Shown here: positions 17,427 to 27,437 of the stretch, one piece after another
Position numbering within the stretch: the stretch's first letter is position 1
Layout of the letters: every line of letters begins with the position of its first letter
Source of the DNA: Acidobacteriota bacterium
GTDB lineage: Bacteria > Acidobacteriota > Terriglobia > Terriglobales > Acidobacteriaceae
Direction of reading: 5' to 3'
DNA: 64,000 nt
Assembly (NCBI GenBank): GCA_021781795.1
Contig: JAJXWA010000011.1
Span: 1-64,000 of the forward strand
Translations under genes and position numbers: made by a program
Notes under the pieces: model-generated
Databases searched by the model: none
What the model was told of the DNA's origin: nothing
What the model saw: the letters and a program-made list of their open reading frames with translations, nothing else

Positions 17427-20400
17427 TCAGTCCCCGGCGACCGGTTCTTCACGCAGGCTGGTGTGCTGAACCTGCAGGTGGAGACGGCGCGAAAGCTTGT
17501 CGAAGTAGAGATAGACAACCGGCGTGGTGTAGAGCGTAAGAAGCTGCGAGAAGATCAGGCCGCCGACGATGGAGATGCCGAGAGGACGGCGCAGTTCCGC
17601 GCCCACGCCGCCGCCGAGGGCCAGAGGCAGGCCGCCGAGCAGGGCGGCCATGGTGGTCATCAGAATCGGGCGGAAGCGCAGCAGGCAGGCCTGGAAGATC
17701 GCTTCCTCGGCGGGCTTGCCCTGCGTACGTTCGGCATCGAGCGCAAAGTCGATCATCATAATGGCGTTCTTCTGCACGATGCCGATGAGCAAGATGATGC
17801 CGATGAGCGCGATGACGCTGAACTCTGAATGGGTGATGAGGAGCGCAAGCAGCGCGCCCACACCGGCCGAAGGCAGTGTGGAAATGATGGTGATGGGGTG
17901 GATGTAGCTCTCATAGAGAACGCCCAGCACGATGTAGACGGTGACCAGCGCCGCGAGGATCAGCAGCGGCTCGTTGGCGAGCGAGGTCTGAAATGCGGCA
18001 GCCGTGCCCTGAAAGCTCGCGTTGATGGCCGCGGGCATCTGGATGCGCTGCTCCACCTCGTTGACCGCGTTGACTGCGTCGCCGAGCGCCCTGCCCGGAG
18101 CCAGGTTGAAGCTGACCACGGTGGATGGGAACTGTCCCTGATGGCCGATGGAAAGCTGCGCTTTGGTCTGCTCCCAGTGGGCGAGCATGCTCAGCGGAAC
18201 CTGCGTTCCATTCGCTGATTTCACGTAGAGATTGTTCAGAGTCGATGGAGCGGCCTGGAAGTTGGGGGCTACCTCCATGACGACGTGATACTGGTTGAGC
18301 TGTGTGAAGATGGTCGAGACCTGCCGCTGGCCGAAGGCGTCGTAGAGGGTGTTGTCCACATCGGCCATGGCGATGCCGAGCCGCGCGGCGGTGTCGCGAT
18401 CAATCACAAGCTCGGCTCCGAGGCCCTGATCCTGCAGGTCGCTCGCCACGTCGGTGACGGCCTTCTCCTTACTCAGTTCGTCCACCATTTTGCGCGTGTA
18501 CGTGGCCAGCTCGGTCTGGTTCGGGTCCTCCAGCGCATACTGGAATTGCGTGCGGCTGACGCGATCTTCAACGGTCAGGTCCTGCAGCGGCTGCAGGAAG
18601 AGCTGAATGCCCTGCACGGCATCGAGCTTGCCCTGCAGGCGGCGAATCACATCTGTGGCAGAGATTCCGCGCTCATCGAGCGGCTTGAGGTTGATCTGGA
18701 TACGGCCGGAGTTGAGCGTGGTGTTGGTCCCGTCGACGCCGATGAATGAGGAGATGCTCTCCACCGCCGGGTCCTGCAGAATTACATCGACGAGCTGCTG
18801 CTGGCGCTCAGCCATACTCTTGAAGCTCACGGTCTGCGGGGCTTCGCTGATGCCCAGAATCACGCCCGTATCCTGCACCGGGAAGAAGCCCTTGGGGATG
18901 ACGATGAACAGCAGCACGGTGCCGACGAAGGTGGAGATGGTCACCAGCAGGGTGATGAAGCGGTGACGCAGCACGCGCTGCAGGGTGCGTCCGTAGGCAG
19001 CGATGACGGAGTTGAAGACGTTCTCTGACCAGTGATAGAAGCGAGTTTCGCGCGCGTGGGCCTTGTCCCGCAGGATGCGCGAGCACATCATCGGCGTGAG
19101 GGTCAGCGAGACGACCGCCGAAACCAGAATCGTGACGGCCAGCGTAATCGCGAACTCGCGGAAGAGGCGGCCTACGACATCGCTCATGAAGAGCAGCGGG
19201 ATGAGCACGGCGATGAGCGAGACGGTCAGCGACATAATCGTGAAGCCGATCTGTTCGCTGCCCTTCAGCGCGGCGCGCATCGGGCTCATGCCCTCTTCGA
19301 TGTAGCGCGAGATGTTCTCGATCATCACGATCGCATCGTCCACTACAAAGCCGGTGGAGATGGTGAGGGCCATCAGCGTCAGGTTGTTGAGCGAGTAGCC
19401 CAGCAGATACATGACGCCGAAGGTGCCCACGATGGAGAGCGGCACGGCGACCGATGGGATGATGGTTGCGGCAAGGTTCCGCAGGAAGAGGAAGATGACC
19501 ATCACCACGAGGGCGATGGTGAGCATCAGCTCGAACTCCACATCCTTGACCGAAGCGCGGATCGTGACCGTGCGGTCGGTGAGCACCTTGACCTGCACAG
19601 TGGCGGGCAGGCTGGTCTGCAGTTGCGGCAGCAGCTTCTTGATGCGGTCCACAACCGCAATGATGTTGGCCCCGGGTTGGCGCTGGATGTTGACGATTAC
19701 CGCGGGCTGGCGATCCATCCACGCGGCCTGCTGCGAGTTTTCGGCGGCATCCACGATGGTGGCCACGTCGGAGGCGCGCACGGCGGCGCCGTTACGATAG
19801 GCCACAATCACGGGCCGGTAGTCGGCGCTGGAGAGCAACTGGTCGTTGGCGCCGATGGTGTAGGACTGGCGCTCGCCGTTCAGCGTACCCTTCGCCTGAT
19901 CGACGTTGCTCGCGGCAAGCGCAGTGCGCAGATCTTCGAGGCTGAGGTTGTAGGCCGCAAGCTGCGCCGGATTCGCCTGAATGCGCACGGAGGGTTTTTG
20001 CCCGCCGGCGATGGAAACCATGCCTACGCCGAGAACCTGCGAGATCTTCTGGGCGAGATTGGTGTCTGCCGCGTCCTCAATCTTATCGAGGGGCAGGGAA
20101 TTGGAGGTGAGCGCCAGCGTCATGATCGGCGCATCGGCGGGGTTCACCTTGCTGTAAATAGGCGGATTAGGCAGGTCGGGCGGCAGGAAGGTATTGGCTG
20201 CGTTGATGGCCGCCTGCACCTCCTGCTCGGCCACGTCGATGTTCTCTTCCAGATTGAATTCCAGCGTGATGACGGAGCCGCCGCCGGAGCTGACCGAGGT
20301 CATCTGCTTGAGGCCGGGCATCTGGCCGAACTGGCGCTCCAGAGGAGCGGTTACCGCCGACGCCATGACGTCCGGTCCCGCGCCCGGATAAAAAGTGAGC

Positions 20401-20540
20401 ACCTGAATGATGGGGTAGTCCACCTCGGGCAGCGCCGAGACGGGCAACTGCTGGTAGCCAACGGCGCCGGCAAGCAGAATCGCCACCATCAGCAGCGAGG
20501 TGGCGACCGGGCGAAGAATGAATGGACGGGATGGACTCAC
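17427..20540 (-). CDS. RND multidrug efflux pump subunit (MdtB-like)
   Basis: A 1037-residue inner-membrane RND transporter of normal length, with [19 protein letters not shown] as TM1, [15 protein letters not shown] in the porter domain, TM4 [13 protein letters not shown] with the paired aspartates, and the C-terminal [15 protein letters not shown]. At the place where its neighbour carries a long insertion, this protein has only [16 protein letters not shown]. The start is GTG at 20540, overlapping the adaptor stop in a GTGA arrangement, so translation is coupled. Two adjacent pump genes behind one adaptor is the MdtABC pattern, where MdtB and MdtC form a heterotrimer. Confidence 0.95.
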   Translation of the reverse strand: MSPSRPFILRPVATSLLMVAILLAGAVGYQQLPVSALPEVDYPIIQVLTFYPGAGPDVMASAVTAPLERQFGQMPGLKQMTSVSSGGGSVITLEFNLEENIDVAEQEVQAAINAANTFLPPDLPNPPIYSKVNPADAPIMTLALTSNSLPLDKIEDAADTNLAQKISQVLGVGMVSIAGGQKPSVRIQANPAQLAAYNLSLEDLRTALAASNVDQAKGTLNGERQSYTIGANDQLLSSADYRPVIVAYRNGAAVRASDVATIVDAAENSQQAAWMDRQPAVIVNIQRQPGANIIAVVDRIKKLLPQLQTSLPATVQVKVLTDRTVTIRASVKDVEFELMLTIALVVMVIFLFLRNLAATIIPSVAVPLSIVGTFGVMYLLGYSLNNLTLMALTISTGFVVDDAIVMIENISRYIEEGMSPMRAALKGSEQIGFTIMSLTVSLIAVLIPLLFMSDVVGRLFREFAITLAVTILVSAVVSLTLTPMMCSRILRDKAHARETRFYHWSENVFNSVIAAYGRTLQRVLRHRFITLLVTISTFVGTVLLFIVIPKGFFPVQDTGVILGISEAPQTVSFKSMAERQQQLVDVILQDPAVESISSFIGVDGTNTTLNSGRIQINLKPLDERGISATDVIRRLQGKLDAVQGIQLFLQPLQDLTVEDRVSRTQFQYALEDPNQTELATYTRKMVDELSKEKAVTDVASDLQDQGLGAELVIDRDTAARLGIAMADVDNTLYDAFGQRQVSTIFTQLNQYHVVMEVAPNFQAAPSTLNNLYVKSANGTQVPLSMLAHWEQTKAQLSIGHQGQFPSTVVSFNLAPGRALGDAVNAVNEVEQRIQMPAAINASFQGTAAAFQTSLANEPLLILAALVTVYIVLGVLYESYIHPITIISTLPSAGVGALLALLITHSEFSVIALIGIILLIGIVQKNAIMMIDFALDAERTQGKPAEEAIFQACLLRFRPILMTTMAALLGGLPLALGGGVGAELRRPLGISIVGGLIFSQLLTLYTTPVVYLYFDKLSRRLHLQVQHTSLREEPVAGD

Positions 20541-21886
20541 TCGTGTCTCCCCTGTGCGTGATGCGCGGCGGAGGCGTTGCCTTCAGGCCGTGGACCGCCG
20601 GTTGCGCCGAAGGGATTCTGCTGAGGAGCGGGGGTGGAAGGAGCTGTATGCGCCGCGCTGACGATGACGGACTGCCCAGGGCGCAGGCGCTCCGCGCCAT
20701 CCACCACAATGCTCGTTCCTGCATCCGGCCCGCTGTCGAGAATCGTTGTTTGACCTTCTGTGAGCGCGACCTTGACGGGTTGAATCCGGGCTACTGAATT
20801 GCCGCCAGCATCCTTGCCAATCGCCCAGACAAAGGTGCCCTGCACGCCAGACTGAATGGCTGCGGTCGGCACCACGAGCGCGTTGGGCCGGTTCTCCATC
20901 ACCAGGTGGATATTGACGAACTGATTGGGAAACAGGGATTCGTCCTCGTTGTTGAAGACGGCTTTCAGGCGAGCGGTGCCGGTGGTGGTATCAATCTGGT
21001 TATCTGTAGTGAGCAACTCGCCGGTGGCAATCTTCTGCACGTCGTTGCGGTCATACGCGTCCACTGAAAGCTGGCGTTCGGCGGCCAGCTTGTGCAGCAC
21101 CGCGGGAAGCTGGTTCTCCGGCAGAGTGAAGTAGACGGCGATGGGCCGAAGCTGATTGATGATGACGAGGTTGGTGGTGTTGGCGCTGATGATGTTGCCG
21201 GGGTCCACCAGCCTGAGGCCGATCTTGCCGTTGATGGGCGACTGAATCGAGCACCAGTCCAGCTGCAGCTGCGCGTTGTCTACAGCAGCCTTATCGGCGG
21301 CGATGGCGCCCTGATACTGGCCCATCGCGGCCTCATCCGCGTCGAGCGTCTCCTTTGAGACAACGCCGGCCTGGTAAAGCGCGGTGTAGCGCCGGTACTC
21401 GGCCTGTGCGTTTTTGAGCAGGGCTTCATCGTGCAGCAGATTGCCCTTGGCCTGGTCCAGCGCGGCCTTGTACGGGCCGGGGTCGATCGTCATAATCGTC
21501 TGGCCCTGCCGGACCTCCTGTCCCTCAGTGAATTTGACGGGCAGAAGCTCCCCGCTGACCCGCGCTTTCACCGTGACGCTCATATAGGGCGTCACCGTGC
21601 CGAGAGCGGTGAGGAAGACCGGCATTGCTTTACGCTCCGTGGCTACCACCTGCACCGGAACCGGGCGGTTCATCAGCATGGCCGCCTGCTTCGCACTGTT
21701 GGCGGCAGCCTGGCTCTGGTTCTGGTGGATGCGCCACGCAATCAGGCCGAGGGCGGCGAGCAGCACAACGTAAACGATGACGCGGACGGTCCTGTTCCTC
21801 GGGGCGCGTTGCGGTCCGGTTGGGTCAATGACAGGCGTGCGGGATTCAGAGGTCTCAAGCATGGGCATTCTTTTGAAGTCCGTCAC
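20537..21886 (-). CDS. RND efflux periplasmic adaptor (MdtA-like)
   Basis: Membrane-fusion protein linking the inner-membrane pump to an outer-membrane channel. It has one N-terminal transmembrane segment ([18 protein letters not shown] near residues 34-51). A lipoyl/barrel-sandwich domain follows ([20 protein letters not shown]), then an alpha-helical hairpin around residues 140-205, a beta-barrel region ([18 protein letters not shown]) and a Pro/Gly/Ala-rich tail. The called start is GTG 21886; ATGs at 21868 and 21862 are alternatives and none has a strong Shine-Dalgarno sequence. It is first in the three-gene operon. No outer-membrane factor gene follows; one is present in the other RND operon at 28664. 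Confidence 0.94.
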   Translation of the reverse strand: MTDFKRMPMLETSESRTPVIDPTGPQRAPRNRTVRVIVYVVLLAALGLIAWRIHQNQSQAAANSAKQAAMLMNRPVPVQVVATERKAMPVFLTALGTVTPYMSVTVKARVSGELLPVKFTEGQEVRQGQTIMTIDPGPYKAALDQAKGNLLHDEALLKNAQAEYRRYTALYQAGVVSKETLDADEAAMGQYQGAIAADKAAVDNAQLQLDWCSIQSPINGKIGLRLVDPGNIISANTTNLVIINQLRPIAVYFTLPENQLPAVLHKLAAERQLSVDAYDRNDVQKIATGELLTTDNQIDTTTGTARLKAVFNNEDESLFPNQFVNIHLVMENRPNALVVPTAAIQSGVQGTFVWAIGKDAGGNSVARIQPVKVALTEGQTTILDSGPDAGTSIVVDGAERLRPGQSVIVSAAHTAPSTPAPQQNPFGATGGPRPEGNASAAHHAQGRHE

Positions 21887-22235
21887 TTTCGGGGGTACGG
21901 GCCGGCAGGATACGGGATCCTAGCTCGAAGGGCGCAACTGGCCTGCACCCAGTTGTGTGGACGTTGAAGCGACCAGAAAAGTTTAACCCTTCTGCTTCTT
22001 CCGGTTATAAAAGCATCCCGCCGTTCGCTTCAGCGTCAGCGAAAGGGAGGGCCAGCTGACGAACAGGCAGGAGCGGAAAGCGACCGTTCCGCACTATCTC
22101 CTATAATGCCACCAGATTTTGTCGGTTCGGTCTTGCAAGAAATCGGCAGCCCCGGCGAAGGCCAAGATTCACTGGCCATCGGAGCCAATCTTCCGATGCG
22201 AGACTGCACCCTTTCCGCTGCAAGGTGAGGCCCAC
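21887..22235. other. Divergent intergenic region
   Basis: About 350 bp between the minus-strand efflux operon and the plus-strand HAD-UbiA gene. It should hold promoters for both. A TATAAT match on the plus strand is listed separately. For the efflux operon I see only weak AT-rich candidates around 21975-22010. Confidence 0.4.
22102..22107 (+). promoter_or_regulatory. Possible -10 element of the HAD-UbiA gene
   Basis: A perfect TATAAT in GC-rich surroundings, about 130 bp before the preferred TTG start. No good -35 lies 16-18 bp upstream, so support is limited. Confidence 0.35.
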
Positions 22236-23681
22236 TTGGATACATCCCCGTCCGCGCCAGCGAACTCTGCAGAACAGCGGCCTCTCTGCGTGGACCTCGA
22301 TGGGACGCTGGTCAGGTCGGACACTCTGCTGGACGGCTTGTGCCACCTGATTCGGGGCAACCCACTCGCCCTCTTCATGGTTCCGCTTTGGCTTGCGGGC
22401 GGAAGAAGCAGCCTGAAGGCCGAGGTGGAGCGGCGGGCCCCATTGAATGCCGCGCGGCTTCCATACCAGGCGGAACTCCTGCGTTATCTGCAGGAAGAGC
22501 ACCGGAACGGTAGGACGATCTACCTGGCCACCGGTGCTGATGGCGCGCTGGCTGAAAGGGTCGCCGCCCACCTGTCTTTGTTCAAGGGGGTGTTTGCCAC
22601 CTACCGCGACCACAACCTTACCTCGAACCATAAGCTGGAGCGCCTGCGGAAGGATGTGGGCGCCTTTGACTACATCGGCAACTCCCGAGCCGACGTGCCC
22701 TTGCTTCGCCACGCAGCCGTTGCGATGGTTGCGAATCCGAGCTGGGCGTTGCGGCTGGCAATCCGGCTCAAGCGCATCCCCATTGCCCGCTGCTTTGAAG
22801 ATCGCAAGCCCACAGGCCGCGTCCTATTGAAGGCGCTTCGCGTGCATCAGTGGGCCAAGAACATCCTGCTGATCATGCCGCTGCTTCTTTCCCACAAGAT
22901 CACGCCGGCCGGACTGCTGGCGGTGACCAAGGCCTTCTTTTGCTTTAGCTTCATCGCATCGGTGAACTACCTCATCAACGACATGCTCGACATCGAGAGT
23001 GATCGCCGTCATCCCGCCAAGCGTCTTCGACCATTCGCCGCCGGAGACCTTTCGGTGGCCGGGGCGGTAATACTGGCTGCGGCGCTCACCCTCGCCGCTG
23101 TGGCGATTCTGCCTACGCTTCCCAGTGCCTTCACGCTGTGGCTCGGGCTTTACATTGTGGCGGCCACGGCTTACACCACGCAGATTAAAAGGATGGCGGT
23201 GGTGGATGTACTGCTGCTCTCCGGGCTTTACACGCTGCGCCTGCTCGCCGGCGGCGCGGCGACGGGAACTCCGATTTCGCAGTGGCTGGCCAGCTTTTCC
23301 AGCTTTCTTTTTCTCTCCCTGGCCATGGTCAAGCGCTTCAGCGAGCTGGGAAACCTGAGGGAGCGCGGTGTTTCATCGACGCATGGGCGCGGGTACCTTG
23401 TCGCCGATCTCGAGCAGATTCGCAGCTTCGGAACCGCGAGTGCCTACGCGGCGGTGGTGGTTTTCATGCTCTACATCGCGCGGCCTGACGTCTCGGACCT
23501 CTACGGTCATCCGGCGCGCCTCTGGCTCATTGTTCCGCTGCTGCTCTACTGGCTCCATCGTGTGTGGCTGCTGGCCTCACGCGGAGAGCTTAACGAGGAC
23601 CCGGTCGTCTTTGCCATGAGAGACCCCATGAGTCTGCTAACCGGCCTCGGCGTGCTCGCGCTGGCCATCTTCGCCGCCTGA
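22236..23681 (+). CDS. HAD-like hydrolase / UbiA prenyltransferase fusion
   Basis: Two domains in one chain of about 481 residues. Residues about 15-205 are a HAD-type phosphatase domain with motif I VDLDGTLVRSD and a later IGNSRADVPLLRHA segment. Residues about 215-481 are a polytopic UbiA-family transferase with the metal-pyrophosphate motif NDMLDIESDRRHPAKRLRP and YTTQIKRMAVVDVLLLSG. This is the subtype seen in decaprenyl-phosphate phosphoribosyl-transferase. It likely moves a polyprenyl or phosphoribosyl group at the inner membrane; the HAD part may dephosphorylate the product. I chose TTG 22236 because AAGGTGAGG stands 5 bp before it; the frame is open back to another TTG at 22119. Confidence 0.88.
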   Translation: MDTSPSAPANSAEQRPLCVDLDGTLVRSDTLLDGLCHLIRGNPLALFMVPLWLAGGRSSLKAEVERRAPLNAARLPYQAELLRYLQEEHRNGRTIYLATGADGALAERVAAHLSLFKGVFATYRDHNLTSNHKLERLRKDVGAFDYIGNSRADVPLLRHAAVAMVANPSWALRLAIRLKRIPIARCFEDRKPTGRVLLKALRVHQWAKNILLIMPLLLSHKITPAGLLAVTKAFFCFSFIASVNYLINDMLDIESDRRHPAKRLRPFAAGDLSVAGAVILAAALTLAAVAILPTLPSAFTLWLGLYIVAATAYTTQIKRMAVVDVLLLSGLYTLRLLAGGAATGTPISQWLASFSSFLFLSLAMVKRFSELGNLRERGVSSTHGRGYLVADLEQIRSFGTASAYAAVVVFMLYIARPDVSDLYGHPARLWLIVPLLLYWLHRVWLLASRGELNEDPVVFAMRDPMSLLTGLGVLALAIFAA

Positions 23682-24087
23682 GCAACCACTGCGCGCATCG
23701 CATTGCCTCACAGCTTTGAGTGCCCTCAAACCGGTTCACGAGGTGGGATTGATGTGAACCTGTGTGGGCCAACGGGCAGGCCAGCCGCGGTCATGAATGA
23801 TTTCTCGTGCGCAGGCGAGAAGGGGCAAGCCCACAAAGAGCCGTCTCTTCGACTACCATGAAGATACCGAACATCATGGTGGACTGCGCGGCGCATGGCG
23901 TCCGGTGTGTTCCACCACGAATTACGGGAGCGGAAATTCGGCACGCTGCCGCAGGAGTATCGAATCCGCTCCACAGCTCTGCCTTTCAGATTGGGCCATG
24001 CGGGACTCTCCGGAGGCGAACTCCGGCAGAAGGATGCGAGCGCAATGATCTGAAAGGAAGAACCGGCCCGGGGGTGGTAGCCGTACT
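23682..24087. other. Intergenic region with short inverted repeats
   Basis: About 400 bp with no convincing gene. Two small hairpins stand out: TTTGAG-TGCC-CTCAAA at 23715-23730, and GGTTCAC/GTGAACC with a 14-nt loop at 23733-23760. Neither has a T-tract. They might be a weak terminator or an operator controlling the efflux operon that follows. Confidence 0.35.
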
Positions 24088-27000
24088 ATGTGGATTGTCC
24101 GTCTGGCGCTTCGGCGGCCCTATACATTCGTCGTATTCGCGCTGCTGATTCTGATTCTCGGGGCATACAGCATCCTGTCGATGCCGACGGATATCTTTCC
24201 CAACATCGATATCCCCGTGATTTCGGTGGTCTGGAACTTCACCGGCTTATCAGCGCAGGAGATGGCCTCGCGCATCGTCTTCGTCAGCGAGCGCGGGCTG
24301 ACGACCACCGTCAACGACATCGAGCATATCGAGTCGCAGTCGCTGAATGGCGTGGCGGTGATCAAGATCTTCTTCCAGCCGCACGTCAATATCGCGTCAG
24401 CCGTGGCGCAGGTGGGCGCCATCAATCAGGCGGAACTGCGATTTCTGCCGCCGGGTACGAATCCGCCGTTCATGATTCAGTACAACGCGGCGAGCGTGCC
24501 GGTGCTGCAGCTTGGCCTGGCCGGCGCCGGGCTCAATGAGCAGCAGATCTTCGACCTGGCCACAAACAATATCCGCGTGCAACTGGCCACCGTGGAAGGA
24601 GCGCAGACACCCTTCCCCTACGGCGGCAAGCAGCGCCAGATTCAGGTGGACATCGATAGCGCCGCGCTGCAGGCCAAAGGCCTTTCGGCGGCCGACGTGG
24701 TCAACGCTGTATCCGCGCAGAACCTGATCGTTCCCACCGGAACCATCAAGGTGGATAACTTCGAATATATTGTTGAGTCGAACTCTGCTCCGAGTATCGT
24801 GGACGAGCTGAACAATCTGCCAATTCGCTCGGTGAACGGCACGGTGATTTACATCCACGACGTAGCGCACGTGCGCGACGGCTACCCGCCGCAGACCAAC
24901 ATCGTGCGTGTGGACGGACGCCGCGCCGTTCTCATGAGCATCCTCAAGACCGGCTCGGCGTCCACGCTCGACATCATCAGCGGCGTTCGCAGCAAGCTGG
25001 AGCTGGTCAAGGGTCAGCTTCCGCCCCAGCTTCGCATCAATGCGCTTTCGGATCAGTCCATCTTTGTGCGCAGCGCCATTGACGGAGTGGTGCGCGAGGC
25101 GATCATCGCCGCCTGTTTGACGGCGATCATGATTCTGGTTTTTCTCGGGAGCTGGCGCTCCACCATCATCATCGCTGTCTCGATTCCGCTCTCAATACTC
25201 TGTTCGCTGATCGTGCTCGCCATGCTCCACGAGACCATCAACATCATGACGCTGGGCGGCATGGCGCTGGCAGTGGGCATTCTGGTGGATGATGCGACGG
25301 TCGCGATTGAGAACATCAACCGCAATCTTGAAGCGGGCAAGGAACTGGAGCAGTCGATCCTTGATGGCTCCGCGCAGATTGCCGTACCGGCGCTCGTCTC
25401 CACGCTCTCGATCTGCATCGTCTTCGTGCCGATGTTCTTCCTGAGCGGCGTAGCGCGCTATTTATTTGTGCCCATGGCGGAGGCAGTCGTCTTCGCCATG
25501 CTGGCCAGCTACCTGCTCTCGCGCACACTCGTACCCACCATGGCCAAGTACATGCTGCACGAGCATGACGACGCCGAAATCGCTCGCAAGCAGGCTAGCC
25601 GCAATCCCTTCACGCGTTTTCAGCATTCCTTCGAAAGCGGATTCGACCGCTTTCGCCGGTTCTACCTCGGCCTGCTGACCCTGTGCGTCGATCACGCCCC
25701 GGTCTTCCTCACAGTCTTCCTGCTCTTTGCCGTGCTTTCCATTGGCGTGCTGGGCCCGTGGCTTGGCCAGGACTTTTTCCCCTCGGTGGACTCCGGCCAG
25801 TTCAAGCTCCACCTGCGTGCCCACACCGGCATGCGCATTGAAGAGACAGCGGCGCTTTGTGACCACATCGACGGCACCATCCGGCAGCTCATCCCTGCCA
25901 ATGAGATCGTAACCATCGTCGATAATGTCGGCCTGCCCTACTCGGGCCTGAATCTTTCTTATTCCAATTCAGCTCCGGTGGGCACCTCTGACGCGGATAT
26001 CCAGGTGCAGCTCACCAAGGATCACCACCCCACCGATGCCTACGTCAACAAGCTCCGTCAGGTGCTGGCGGAGCAGTATCCGGGCGTCACGTTCTACATG
26101 CTCCCGGTCGATATCGTCTCGCAGATTCTGAACTTCGGATTGTCTGCGCCGATTGATATTCAGATCGTCGGCCCCAATCTTGAAGGCGATCATCATCTGG
26201 CGGAGCGCATGTTGAACGAGGTGCGCTATGTTCCCGGCGTCATCGATGCGCGCATCCAGCAGCCTTTTAATCTGCCGAACTTTACGGTAGACGTGGATCG
26301 CACCAGGGCGCGCGACCTGGGGTTCACGCAGAACAATGTCATCCAGAGCCTGCTGGTGACGCTGAGCGGCAGCTTTCAAACCTCGCCTACTTTCTATCTG
26401 GACCCGCGCAACGGAGTCAGTTACAACATCGCAGTGCAGGCGCCGCAATACGGACTGGATTCATTGGCGGCTCTGAAGAACATGCCCATCACCGTTCCGA
26501 ATGCGCAGGCGCCGGCGGGAGCCGCAGCATCGACAGGCGCTCCCGGAGCTGTGCCCGGCGCAGGTTCTGCTGCATCGCCGGGGCCAGCCGCTTCACCGGC
26601 CACTGCTGCGCCCGGCGCGGCTGCGCCTGTGCAGGTTCTGGGCAACATGGCCAACGTTGTACCCGGCAATGAGATCGGAACGGTGAGCCACTACGACATC
26701 CTGCCCGTGATGGACATCTACGCGAATGTGAACGGCACAGACCTGGGCAGCGTGACGCGCGCGATGGAACGGATTATCAACGAGCACCAGAAGGATCTGC
26801 CGAGAGGCTCGCGCTTTGCCTTGCGCGGCGAAAGCGAAACGATGACCAAGTCCTACATCGGACTGCTCGGCGGGCTGGTGTTCTCGATCCTGCTGGTCTA
26901 CCTGCTCATCGTCGTCAACTTCCAGTCCTGGCTCGATCCGTTCCTGATTATCTCTGCGCTTCCGGCGGCGCTGGCCGGCATCGTATGGTTCCTGTTTCTT

Positions 27001-27408
27001 TCCGGCACGCGTCTTAGCGTCCCTGCTCTGACCGGTGCCATCATGTGCATGGGCGTGGCCACGGCCAACTCCATTCTGGTGGTGAGCTTTGCGCGCGAGC
27101 AGCTTGTGACGCTGGTGGGCGACGCCCGGCAGGCTGCGCTGAATGCTGGATTCGTCCGTCTGCGTCCTGTGCTGATGACCGCGCTGGCCATGATGATCGG
27201 CATGGTGCCGATGGCGCTGGGCATGGGCGACGGCGGCGAGCAGAATGCGCCGCTGGGACGCGCCGTCATCGGCGGCCTTTTGCTGGCCACGGTGGCCACA
27301 CTCTTCTTCGTTCCGGCCTTTTTCTCGCTGGTACATGGCTGGCTGGAACGCCGCGGTAAAGGACACTCAATCGCCCAATCGGGCGCGGCCATCGACGAGT
27401 TCGATTAG
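24088..27408 (+). CDS. RND family efflux pump with a periplasmic insertion
   Basis: A 1106-residue RND transporter. TM1 is YTFVVFALLILILGAYSIL, TM4 carries the proton-relay aspartates in LAVGILVDDATVAIENINR, and the C-terminal half repeats the fold (VNFQSWLDPFLIISALPAAL, RPVLMTALAMMIGMVPMALG). It is distantly related to the MdtBC pair in this window and closer in style to acriflavin-resistance-type pumps of unknown substrate. Residues about 802-851 form a segment of Ala, Pro and Gly, in the same part of the second periplasmic loop where the MdtC-like pump carries a larger one. It heads a three-gene operon with adaptor and outer-membrane channel. Confidence 0.93.
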   Translation: MWIVRLALRRPYTFVVFALLILILGAYSILSMPTDIFPNIDIPVISVVWNFTGLSAQEMASRIVFVSERGLTTTVNDIEHIESQSLNGVAVIKIFFQPHVNIASAVAQVGAINQAELRFLPPGTNPPFMIQYNAASVPVLQLGLAGAGLNEQQIFDLATNNIRVQLATVEGAQTPFPYGGKQRQIQVDIDSAALQAKGLSAADVVNAVSAQNLIVPTGTIKVDNFEYIVESNSAPSIVDELNNLPIRSVNGTVIYIHDVAHVRDGYPPQTNIVRVDGRRAVLMSILKTGSASTLDIISGVRSKLELVKGQLPPQLRINALSDQSIFVRSAIDGVVREAIIAACLTAIMILVFLGSWRSTIIIAVSIPLSILCSLIVLAMLHETINIMTLGGMALAVGILVDDATVAIENINRNLEAGKELEQSILDGSAQIAVPALVSTLSICIVFVPMFFLSGVARYLFVPMAEAVVFAMLASYLLSRTLVPTMAKYMLHEHDDAEIARKQASRNPFTRFQHSFESGFDRFRRFYLGLLTLCVDHAPVFLTVFLLFAVLSIGVLGPWLGQDFFPSVDSGQFKLHLRAHTGMRIEETAALCDHIDGTIRQLIPANEIVTIVDNVGLPYSGLNLSYSNSAPVGTSDADIQVQLTKDHHPTDAYVNKLRQVLAEQYPGVTFYMLPVDIVSQILNFGLSAPIDIQIVGPNLEGDHHLAERMLNEVRYVPGVIDARIQQPFNLPNFTVDVDRTRARDLGFTQNNVIQSLLVTLSGSFQTSPTFYLDPRNGVSYNIAVQAPQYGLDSLAALKNMPITVPNAQAPAGAAASTGAPGAVPGAGSAASPGPAASPATAAPGAAAPVQVLGNMANVVPGNEIGTVSHYDILPVMDIYANVNGTDLGSVTRAMERIINEHQKDLPRGSRFALRGESETMTKSYIGLLGGLVFSILLVYLLIVVNFQSWLDPFLIISALPAALAGIVWFLFLSGTRLSVPALTGAIMCMGVATANSILVVSFAREQLVTLVGDARQAALNAGFVRLRPVLMTALAMMIGMVPMALGMGDGGEQNAPLGRAVIGGLLLATVATLFFVPAFFSLVHGWLERRGKGHSIAQSGAAIDEFD

Positions 27409-27437
27409 ACCGCAAACGTTATTCGGGAGCAGCTTGC

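Noticed and set aside
14228..17539. An open frame of more than 1100 codons on the plus strand opposite the MdtC-like pump gene
   Set aside because: Its translation is Asp/Gly/Arg/His-rich with no domain, while the minus strand encodes a clear RND pump; long antisense frames are expected in GC-rich DNA.
19032..20561. Long plus-strand open frame opposite the MdtB-like pump gene
   Set aside because: Same composition bias, no recognisable motifs, fully covered by a confident pump gene.
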